This document shows, piece by piece, positions 1-5,556 of a DNA stretch of 5,556 bases; position 1 is the stretch's first letter, and the number at the start of each line of letters is the position of its first letter. A program made the translations under genes and the position numbers. Under the pieces are notes generated by a model. It was not told where the DNA came from. It worked only from the letters and a program-made list of their open reading frames with translations, and searched no databases. Source of the DNA: Acidobacteriota bacterium (GTDB lineage: Bacteria > Acidobacteriota > Vicinamibacteria > Vicinamibacterales > 2-12-FULL-66-21); NCBI GenBank assembly GCA_013697225.1, contig JACCXG010000549.1:1-5556 (forward strand), given 5' to 3'.

Positions 1-1792
1 CGTCCCGCGCGCGGAGGTCCCCGTAGTACCTGGACTTGTAGTCAGGATGGCCTGGCGCCAGCGAGCGCAGTCCTACCGGCGTCAGGAGCCTGTCGTGCAC
101 GGCGCCGAGCACCGATGCCCAGTGGTCCCGATCGAGCACGGGATGGTCGAGTGAGATGGCGAACAGCTGATTGGGACGGCAAGCGTCGTCATGCTCACCG
201 CTCTCAGCGTCGACGACATCGTACAGGTAGCCACCTTCCTCGAACCAGAAGCGTGCGTTGAACGACTCGCGGGCGCGCGCGGCGTGGCGTTCCAGGTCCA
301 GACCGTGCGGCGCGCCGCCGAAGTCACGTACCCAGCCGTCCAGAAGCCGCAGCGCGTTGTACCACAGCGCATTGATCTCCACTGCCTTGCCGCGCCGCGG
401 CGTCACGACCCAGTCGTCCACCTTTGCATCCATCCAGGTGAGCTGGTACCCCTGCTCCCCTTGACGCAGCAGTCCGTCCGATTGATCCACCCCTATGCCG
501 AAACGGGTGCCTTCCAGGTGATGCACCACCACGTCGGCAAGCGTCGGAATCAACCCTCGCAGGGTGTCGGTGTCGCCAGTCGCCTGCACGTACCTGTGGA
601 CCGCGTGGAAGAACCAGAGCGTCGCGTCGGCCGTATGGTACAGCCCCTCCCGGGCGCCGTTCGGAAACATGTTCGGGATCAGGCCGTCGCGAACGTACAT
701 CGCAAATGTCTTCAGGATGCTCGCTGCCTCGCGGTGCCGGCCCGTGGCAAGGGTCAGCCCCTCGAGGCTGATCATCGTGTCGCGGCCCCAGTCGGTGAAC
801 CAGTGGTAGCCGGCGATCACGGTCCGAACCTCTTCCCCCGCCGCGCGGGCACGGGCGGCTTCCTCGGCGCGACCCGCCGGCGTGATGAGGAACTGGTCCG
901 CCGCCAGCACCAGCTCGGCGGCGAGGGGCTCCTCCGCGATCGGCCCGGCCATCGACAGGAGACGGCGCCGCCGCTCCTGCTCGGCCCCCGCGGCCTCGCC
1001 CGGGCCGAGGGCCTGAATCGTTTCCCACTGTTCAGTGGAGGCCACGAGCGTCACGTCTGCCCCGGAACCCAAATCTGCCCGGAAGTAGCCAGGGCTCCAC
1101 ATGGAGCCGACAGATGAGTACCCGCGCCGGCGCTCCATCTCGTAAGGAACGTGACCCACGCCCCTTTCATCGAGGGTCAAGGCGGCACGCTCCCCGTGCA
1201 GCCGCAGGCGCAAGGGGGGGATGTCCCCCTTTCCGGTGACCTCGTAGCGGCTGTCGCAGGCGGTCAGCGTGTACCTCTCGACGAGAGGACGATCGACAGC
1301 ATCCTCATAGCTGCGGAACTGGATGGAGGGTCGCAGCGACATCCGCACCGGGCCGTCTCCCTGCACCAGCGAGTAGCTGACGTGGACCGTATTCTGGCCG
1401 TGCGGCATCAGCACGTGCCTCTCGATGATGGTGCCATGGAGGTCGTAGCGCCATACGGGAAGGCCCAGCTCGAGGCGGAATTCGACGAGATGCTCCGTGC
1501 GATCCATGACGTTGGGGCCGGCCACCTCGTCCTCGTCTCCGAGCCACATGACACGACGGTCCGCCAGCCGGACCCGTTCGAGCAGGTGGTTCAACATGAC
1601 GAGCCGGCCAAGCGGCGCAGGAAGAGAAGCGACCAGCAGACCGTGATACCGGCGGGTCACCACGCCCGCAACGGTCCCCGAGGCGTACCCGCCAAGCCCG
1701 TTCGCAACCAGCCATTCGCGTCGAGGCGGGGAGTCATCACCTTCGGTGATGTCGCGCGGGCGCAGCACCTGCCGGGTTGCGTCAGCCTTCAT
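1..1792 (-). CDS. Glycogen debranching enzyme, amylo-alpha-1,6-glucosidase (GH133 type), 3' end cut by window edge
   Basis: Hydrolyses alpha-1,6-linked glucose at glycogen branch points in the cytoplasm. I translated the frame by hand: it is open for 597 codons from the ATG at 1792 to the left edge, with no stop or frameshift. The N-terminal GDE_N domain begins with REWLVANGLGGYASGT (25-40) and TRRYHGLLVA (46-55), typical of archaeal/bacterial debranching enzymes. The C-terminal (alpha/alpha)6 catalytic domain (GDE_C, from about 290) shows HWFTDWGRDTMISLEGL (330-346), LIPNMFPN (371-378), YHTADATLWFF (385-395), WMDAKVDDWV (453-462) and GKAVEINALWYNAL (468-481). D338, D455 and E472 are the obvious candidates for active-site acids, but I cannot assign roles. 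The visible end, GLRSLAPGHPDY then RYYGDLRARD, normally precedes a YHQGTVWPW-like motif, so roughly 100 residues are probably missing. The start overlaps the treZ stop as ATGA, which indicates coupling. This is not the GH13 isoamylase-type debrancher (TreX/GlgX) more often seen with treYZ. Confidence 0.93.
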   Translation of the reverse strand, partial: MKADATRQVLRPRDITEGDDSPPRREWLVANGLGGYASGTVAGVVTRRYHGLLVASLPAPLGRLVMLNHLLERVRLADRRVMWLGDEDEVAGPNVMDRTEHLVEFRLELGLPVWRYDLHGTIIERHVLMPHGQNTVHVSYSLVQGDGPVRMSLRPSIQFRSYEDAVDRPLVERYTLTACDSRYEVTGKGDIPPLRLRLHGERAALTLDERGVGHVPYEMERRRGYSSVGSMWSPGYFRADLGSGADVTLVASTEQWETIQALGPGEAAGAEQERRRRLLSMAGPIAEEPLAAELVLAADQFLITPAGRAEEAARARAAGEEVRTVIAGYHWFTDWGRDTMISLEGLTLATGRHREAASILKTFAMYVRDGLIPNMFPNGAREGLYHTADATLWFFHAVHRYVQATGDTDTLRGLIPTLADVVVHHLEGTRFGIGVDQSDGLLRQGEQGYQLTWMDAKVDDWVVTPRRGKAVEINALWYNALRLLDGWVRDFGGAPHGLDLERHAARARESFNARFWFEEGGYLYDVVDAESGEHDDACRPNQLFAISLDHPVLDRDHWASVLGAVHDRLLTPVGLRSLAPGHPDYKSRYYGDLRARD

Positions 1793-3702
1793 GCATCCTC
1801 TTTCCCCACGGCGTCGTCCGTTCCGTCGTCTTCGATGGGCCCCTTCACCGAGCGGAGGAGCACTGTCGACTCCCCGGGAATCCGCAGGAACGAGTGCGGC
1901 CGCACCCGGGCCGTGCCGTTCCCGCCGTATTCCGGCGCTTCGCTGCTCCATTGCCGTTCCCACCGTGAACCGGCAGGCGGTGCCAGGAGTGGCTCCGGGA
2001 CCGGTGTCACGTCGAGGTCGCAACCGAGGTTCACGAGGAGCAGCCGATCGCCGTCGACCCCTCCTTGATATCGAAGGAGAAACGCCTCCGGAGCGATAAT
2101 CGCGCCGTCCGGCCGACCCTCTCCGGCACGCTGGATCACCGGGTCCGTGCGCCGGAGCGCCAGCAGGTCACGATGCAGGGCAAGCCATCCCGAGTTCCGC
2201 TCGCGTTCTAAGGGATCCAGCTTGCTCCGATCATACGGCTCGGTACCCACAGCGGGAGGAAGCACGGACTGGACCTGCGGATCCGCAACGCTTGGAAACT
2301 GCGAGAGGAACTGCCTGCGACCTGAGTTGATCGGCTCGTGCAGCTCGCGCTTGTGATCGGCGAAGAACAGGAACGGCGCCGAAGACGCAAACTCCTGCCC
2401 CTGGAAGAGCATCGGCGTGGCCGGACCAAGCAGCGTCAGCGCCGTGATCGCCCGGAGGCGCGACGGGGACGACAACTGGTGAAGCCGGCGGCCGAAGGCG
2501 GAGTTCGCCACCTGGTCGTGGTTCTCCAGATACGTCACGAACTGGTAGGCGGGCAGGTCGAGGGCCGGCGTTCCGCGACGTTTCTTCTGCCAGCCATACC
2601 ACTGCCCCTGATACAAGTACCCGTATTTCGCACAGGAAATGAACTCCTGACACGACCCCTTGTAGTCCTGGTAATAGGCTTCGCGCCGGCCGGTCAGCGC
2701 AACGACCGCCGTGTGGTGGAAGTCATCGTTCCAGACGGCATCCACGCCGTGTCCGCCAGCCTCCCGCGCGCGGACGATCGACGTATCCTGCGGCTCGTTC
2801 TCCGCCACGATGAGGACGCGACGGTCCCCGGCCGCCGCTCGTGTGCGCCGCACGATCTCGCCGATCACGTGCTCGGGGGACGCGTCTTTCATGTCCTGGG
2901 TCGCATCGAGCCGAAGGCCGTCGAAGTGGAACTCGTCTATCCAGTAGGCGGCATTCTCGACGAAGAACTCCCGGGCCGGCCGTGGCCCTTCGAAGTTGAT
3001 CGACTGACCCCAGTCGTTCTCGTATTTGTCCGTGAAGTACTCGGGCGAGAAGTCCGGCAGGTAATTGCCGTCCGGACCGAGATGGTTGTAGACGACGTCG
3101 AGGATCACCCCGAGGCCCAGCGCATGCGCGCGGTCGACGAACGCCCGCAGATCGTCAGGCCTGCCGTACAAACGGGTGGGCGCGTAGAGGTTGACCCCGT
3201 CGTAGCCCCAGCCGAACCGCCCGGCGAAATCCGACACGGGCATCATCTCTACGATGGTGATGCCGAGATCCGCCAGTGCGTCCAACCCTGCGGCGGCGGC
3301 CGTCCACGTGCCCTCGGGCGTGTAGGTGCCGACGTGCATCTCATACAGCACCTGCCGCCGGGGTTCCACCCCGCGCCACTTGCCATCAGTCCAGCGGAAG
3401 GAGGATGGATCGACGATGGCCGAGGGGCCGTGCGGACCGTCAGGTTGCCACCTCGACACCGGATCCGGGCGGAGACGAGCGCCGTCGAGGAGAAACCAGT
3501 AGCGGTCAGCAGCCTGCGCGCCGTCGAGATCACCACTGAAGAATCCGTCGGTCTCCGGCTGCAGGGTCCAGCGTCGCCCCCGGTCGGTATCCAGCACGGC
3601 TTCGACAGTCGTGCAGCGCGGCGCCCAGACCCTCGCGTGAACTGCGCCGTCGGGAAGACACTCAACCCCGGCGGTCAGACGCCGCTCACGCGCGCGACGC
3701 AT
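1789..3702 (-). CDS. treZ: Malto-oligosyltrehalose trehalohydrolase TreZ (GH13_10)
   Basis: Cleaves the alpha-1,4 bond next to the terminal trehalosyl unit of maltooligosyltrehalose (EC 3.2.1.141), releasing trehalose; it is the second step of the TreY-TreZ pathway. The length of 637 residues is slightly above the usual 560-620. An N-terminal beta-sandwich (CBM48/E-set; VHARVWAP at 21-28) is followed by a GH13 barrel from about 115. The conserved regions are DVVYNH (202-207), DGLRLDATQD (261-270) with nucleophile D266, VLIVAENEP (296-304) with acid/base E301, and YLENHDQVANS (391-401) with D396. YLYQGQWYGWQKKRRGTPAL (362-381) and MLFQGQEFASSAPFLFFADH (431-450) are TreZ-specific and argue against GlgB. 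A small C-terminal beta domain follows from about 520; the last 20 residues are acidic and probably disordered. The ATG at 3702 is the only possible start: the frame is open back to a TGA but holds no other ATG, GTG or TTG. No Shine-Dalgarno is visible, and the gene begins 17 bases inside the kinase gene, so translation is probably coupled. No treY is visible. Confidence 0.96.
   Translation of the reverse strand: MRRARERRLTAGVECLPDGAVHARVWAPRCTTVEAVLDTDRGRRWTLQPETDGFFSGDLDGAQAADRYWFLLDGARLRPDPVSRWQPDGPHGPSAIVDPSSFRWTDGKWRGVEPRRQVLYEMHVGTYTPEGTWTAAAAGLDALADLGITIVEMMPVSDFAGRFGWGYDGVNLYAPTRLYGRPDDLRAFVDRAHALGLGVILDVVYNHLGPDGNYLPDFSPEYFTDKYENDWGQSINFEGPRPAREFFVENAAYWIDEFHFDGLRLDATQDMKDASPEHVIGEIVRRTRAAAGDRRVLIVAENEPQDTSIVRAREAGGHGVDAVWNDDFHHTAVVALTGRREAYYQDYKGSCQEFISCAKYGYLYQGQWYGWQKKRRGTPALDLPAYQFVTYLENHDQVANSAFGRRLHQLSSPSRLRAITALTLLGPATPMLFQGQEFASSAPFLFFADHKRELHEPINSGRRQFLSQFPSVADPQVQSVLPPAVGTEPYDRSKLDPLERERNSGWLALHRDLLALRRTDPVIQRAGEGRPDGAIIAPEAFLLRYQGGVDGDRLLLVNLGCDLDVTPVPEPLLAPPAGSRWERQWSSEAPEYGGNGTARVRPHSFLRIPGESTVLLRSVKGPIEDDGTDDAVGKEDA
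1797..1803 (-). promoter_or_regulatory. Probable ribosome binding site of the debranching gene
   Basis: The sense-strand AAAGAGG, preceded by GGGG, lies inside the last codons of treZ, four bases before the ATG at 1792. The spacing is short, but together with the ATGA overlap it supports this start. A second ATG at 1796 is in another frame and meets a stop after four codons. Confidence 0.4.
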
Positions 3703-5260
3703 GGTGGCTGTCGACCGGACCGCTCGCCCCTGTGCGCTCGCGGTCGCGCCCGCTCAACCTCGCGACCTCCGCCGTGAGCACCGCCGGTTCCACCGGCTTC
3801 GGCAGATTGCGCTGAACGGATTCCAGCATGCGCCGGACGTGCTGGTCCGTTCGTGCAAACGACGTCAGCGCGGCCGCCGGGATGCGCCCGCCCCGGTCCG
3901 CTTCCAGCGACCGGACCTTGCCGACGAGGGAATACGAGTCGTGCTCGGGAGTGCCGTTATCGCTGACCAGCACATCGGGGCGCCAGGCCTCGAGTGCCTC
4001 CAGGGCGTCGGCGACGGAGGCCACCGCCTGCACGAGCGCTCCGCGCTCCTGGAGGACGGTCCGGAGCAATTCGCGGTCTTCCGAATCCTGTTCGAGCACC
4101 AGCACGCGGAGCCCGTCCAGCGGCGGCGAAGAGACGACCGCGTGTGACGACGGCGCAGGCGCGGCTTCCGGTTCGACCGGGTGCAGCGGGAATCGTGCAG
4201 CGAACACTGCCCCTCCGGCTGGCCGGTTCGCTACGCGAATCTCTCCGCCGTGAAGCTCTACGAGGTCGCGGACGAGTGAAAGCCCCACGCCCAATCCGCC
4301 GGCAGCCCTGGTGGCTGAGGCATCCTCCTGAGTGAACCGATCGAAGACGCGCGGGAGGAACTCCGGCGCCACCCCCGGGCCGCTGTCGGACACCGTCAGC
4401 GTAGCCGCGTCGCCGGTGACTTCCACCGCAAGGGTGGCCGTGCCCCCCCGCGGCGTGAACTTGATGGCATTCCCGAGCAGGTGCCAGGCAATCTGCCGGA
4501 GCCGCGCGGGATCACCGAGCACCGGCACGGCACGGTCCGGAATGATGGATGTGAGTTGTACGCCGCGGGCTTCCGCAGCCGGGATGGCCGCAACGATGGC
4601 CTGGCGCGCAGCCTCCGTGAGGGAGACGGGTCTGGTATCGAGGCACAGCTTGCCCGTCAGCGCCTTCGAAACGTCCAGCAGATCACCCGTCAGCTGTGCC
4701 TGAAGGCGCACGTTCCGCTCAATGGATTCGAGGCCCCGGGCGGCAGTGGCCTGGTCGAGCTTGCGGCTCCGGAGCAGGTGCAGCCAGCCCAGCACGGCGT
4801 TAAGTGGAGTACGGAGCTCGTGCGAGATCGTGGCGAGGAACTCGTCTTTCATCCGGCCGGCGGCTTCGCTGTCGCGCCGTGCTTCCTGCGCCTCGGCTGC
4901 CTGCTGCTCGGCCACCCCGCGGGCCCGGCGCAGCTCAGATATGAGTGCTGTGAGCAGCACCCCCTGAACCACGAACAACGCAAGGTGGGTCTGCGTCGCG
5001 CGCTCGTCGAGCGGGGCAACCGGCATCTGCCCGCTGCCAAGAAGCGCTCCTGCGACGGTCGCCGCAAGCGCTGGTCCCGTCCCGGCAAACCAGGCACTGG
5101 CCAGCACCGCCGTTGACAACAACAGGAACTGGCTCCCATCGTCAATCAGGTCACCGAAGGTCTGATCCAGGAGAAAGACGACGCCCACCGCTGCGATGGC
5201 GACGCCGAAACGCAAGAGTACCGGCTGGTTCGCCAGCGGAAACGCGTCTGCAGTGGCCAT
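3686..5260 (-). CDS. Membrane-bound hybrid sensor histidine kinase with C-terminal receiver domain
   Basis: Autophosphorylating sensor kinase of the inner membrane, 524 residues. Four hydrophobic segments (about 14-35, 43-60, 62-78, 91-110) with very short loops resemble the DUF4118/KdpD-like membrane module (WFAGTGPALAATVAGALLG at 57-75); there is no periplasmic sensor domain and no PAS. A likely coiled coil (111-138) leads to HisKA with FLATISHELRTPLNAVLGW (141-159), phosphoacceptor H147. The HATPase domain has the N box HLLGNAIKFTP (N264), G1 SDSGPG (D292), F box VFDRFTQ (305-311) and G2 GGLGVGLSLV (321-330). A Pro/Ala linker (361-380) joins a receiver (about 384-503) with presumed phosphoacceptor D434 in LVSDNGTPEHDSYSL, T466 and K488 in LPKPVEP. 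The usual acidic pair reads E390-Q391, so one metal ligand appears changed. There is no Hpt or DNA-binding output. The start is firm: an in-frame TAA lies one codon before the ATG. The 3' end overlaps treZ. Signal and partner are unknown. Confidence 0.93.
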   Translation of the reverse strand: MATADAFPLANQPVLLRFGVAIAAVGVVFLLDQTFGDLIDDGSQFLLLSTAVLASAWFAGTGPALAATVAGALLGSGQMPVAPLDERATQTHLALFVVQGVLLTALISELRRARGVAEQQAAEAQEARRDSEAAGRMKDEFLATISHELRTPLNAVLGWLHLLRSRKLDQATAARGLESIERNVRLQAQLTGDLLDVSKALTGKLCLDTRPVSLTEAARQAIVAAIPAAEARGVQLTSIIPDRAVPVLGDPARLRQIAWHLLGNAIKFTPRGGTATLAVEVTGDAATLTVSDSGPGVAPEFLPRVFDRFTQEDASATRAAGGLGVGLSLVRDLVELHGGEIRVANRPAGGAVFAARFPLHPVEPEAAPAPSSHAVVSSPPLDGLRVLVLEQDSEDRELLRTVLQERGALVQAVASVADALEALEAWRPDVLVSDNGTPEHDSYSLVGKVRSLEADRGGRIPAAALTSFARTDQHVRRMLESVQRNLPKPVEPAVLTAEVARLSGRDRERTGASGPVDSHHASRA

Positions 5261-5274
5261 CGTTTACAGTTCAG

Positions 5275-5278
5275 CTCC
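5275..5278 (-). promoter_or_regulatory. Weak candidate ribosome binding site of the kinase gene
   Basis: A sense-strand GGAG lies 14 bases before the kinase ATG at 5260, farther than the usual 5-10. No better purine-rich site is visible. The in-frame TAA immediately upstream (TAAACGATG) rules out an earlier start, so either this spacing is tolerated or initiation is weak. Confidence 0.25.
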
Positions 5279-5335
5279 GAGCCGTTCCGGCTTCACAGCC
5301 TGCAGAGTCGCAACCTGTATGCCAGCGTACGGAGC

Positions 5336-5370
5336 CGCGAGGAGGTACCTCCCGCGCGCGGTCAGCGCGG
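5336..5370. repeat. GC-rich inverted repeats between the clpP-like gene and the kinase gene
   Basis: GGAGGTACCTCC at 5341-5352 is a perfect 12-base palindrome. With one bulged A (5340), the pairing extends by four more bases (GCGC family, 5336-5339 with 5353-5356). A second hairpin pairs CCGCGC (5352-5357) with GCGCGG (5365-5370) around a 7-base loop that holds the clpP-like stop codon; the two structures share bases and exclude each other. There is no T-run after either in the direction of transcription, so a classical intrinsic terminator is not supported. It could be a weak terminator, a protein-binding palindrome or chance in GC-rich DNA. I saw no convincing -35/-10 pair in the rest of the gap (5261-5335), though this is where an operon promoter would be expected. 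Confidence 0.4.
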
Positions 5371-5556
5371 ACCGTGGGGACCCGTTGACGTCGTGGTCAA
5401 TGTGTCGGTTGCCGGGGCGGAAGGGGCGGGAACTGGAGCCGTCGTCGACCCTGCCGCCTCGGCGAGCGCCGCGAGATCTTCGGGTGGGGCGGCCTTGTCC
5501 ACCGGACCCAGAATCTCGTCAATCAGCCCGTATTCCTTGGCCTTGGTCGCATCGAG
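5362..5556 (-). CDS. ATP-dependent Clp protease proteolytic subunit (ClpP-like), C-terminal fragment with extended tail
   Basis: Only the last 64 codons and the TGA stop (5362-5364) lie in the window; the start is beyond the right edge. The first visible residues, LDATKAKEYGLIDEIL, match the end of the ClpP fold, where an (S/D)A-x-E-A-x-EYGLID-x-(I/V)(L/I) motif follows the catalytic Asp; Ser, His and Asp themselves are out of view. ClpP is the serine peptidase barrel that degrades proteins handed over by ClpX or ClpA in the cytoplasm. Most ClpP proteins end within a few residues of this motif, but here about 48 more follow: a short acidic, helix-like stretch (APPEDLAALAEAA) and then about 30 residues of Ala, Pro, Thr and Ser with almost no charge. 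The next gene downstream is a kinase, not clpX. It may be an additional ClpP paralogue; a signal-peptide-peptidase-like member of the same superfamily is less likely. Confidence 0.75.
   Translation of the reverse strand, partial: LDATKAKEYGLIDEILGPVDKAAPPEDLAALAEAAGSTTAPVPAPSAPATDTLTTTSTGPHGPR

Noticed and set aside
324..1028. A 234-codon open frame on the minus strand
   Set aside because: It is in a different frame from the debranching gene, and its Arg/Gly/Pro-rich product has no family features. The real frame is open from 1792 to the left edge.
191..1117. A 308-codon open frame on the plus strand
   Set aside because: It lies antisense to the debranching gene, whose opposite-strand translation carries clear family motifs throughout. 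No domain was recognised in the antisense product.
1..1792. Possible broken or frameshifted debranching gene
   Set aside because: Hand translation gave 597 uninterrupted codons with conserved motifs from end to end, so the gene is intact as far as it is visible.
1151..2068. A 305-codon open frame on the plus strand spanning the treZ/debranching junction
   Set aside because: Same reasoning: it covers two conserved minus-strand genes, and its product is low-complexity with no motifs.
1789..3702. Identification as glycogen branching enzyme GlgB
   Set aside because: The GH13 motifs are shared, but the QGQEFASSAPFLFFADH and YLYQGQ...KKRRGTP segments, the domain order and the neighbouring debrancher fit TreZ.
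2338..3777. A 479-codon open frame on the plus strand opposite treZ
   Set aside because: Its translation is rich in Arg, Pro, Val and Glu with no recognisable domain. It lies wholly opposite the well-conserved treZ and the kinase end and looks like an antisense shadow of GC-biased codons.
5261..5335. A sigma-70-like promoter (TTGCGA near 5310) for the kinase gene
   Set aside because: No acceptable -10 box lies at 16-18 bases from it. A promoter probably exists in the gap, but I cannot place it.

Overview
This is a GC-rich (estimated mid-60s percent by eye), densely packed bacterial chromosomal window. All four genes I can support lie on the minus strand, so it reads from right to left: the C-terminal end of a ClpP-type protease (cut by the right edge), a membrane-anchored hybrid histidine kinase, malto-oligosyltrehalose trehalohydrolase (TreZ), and a GH133-type glycogen-debranching enzyme (amylo-alpha-1,6-glucosidase) that runs off the left edge. 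No RNA gene, mobile element, CRISPR array or sign of recent transfer was seen. The protein styles (a cyanobacterial/archaeal-type debranching enzyme, an orphan hybrid kinase with a fused receiver, high GC) fit a soil- or sediment-type Gram-negative such as an Acidobacterium or a deltaproteobacterium-like lineage. That placement is inference only.

Right edge, 5362-5556: the last 64 codons of a ClpP-like peptidase, with an unusual Ala/Pro/Thr-rich tail. Next, 5261-5361 is a gap of about 100 bases containing a 12-base perfect palindrome and GC-rich hairpins. It is the only intergenic space in the window and the most likely place for a terminator or promoter.

3686-5260: a 524-residue hybrid histidine kinase with four predicted membrane helices and no extracytoplasmic sensor domain, then HisKA, HATPase and a C-terminal receiver domain. 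Its 3' end overlaps treZ by 17 bases. treZ (1789-3702) in turn overlaps the debranching gene by 4 bases (ATGA). No alternative treZ start exists upstream of its ATG, and no clear Shine-Dalgarno precedes it, so translational coupling through the three genes is likely.

Functional reading: the debranching enzyme opens alpha-1,6 branch points of glycogen to free linear maltodextrins. TreY (not in this window, possibly beyond the left edge) would convert the reducing end to a trehalosyl unit, and TreZ releases trehalose. A sensor kinase as the first gene of the same tightly overlapping set suggests that glycogen-to-trehalose conversion is tied to a stress or membrane signal. The genes and overlaps are read directly from the sequence; the regulatory link is inference. 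I found no wholly new system. The points most worth a second look are the kinase-treZ-debranching gene set, the altered acidic pocket of the receiver, and the extended ClpP tail with no clpX next to it.
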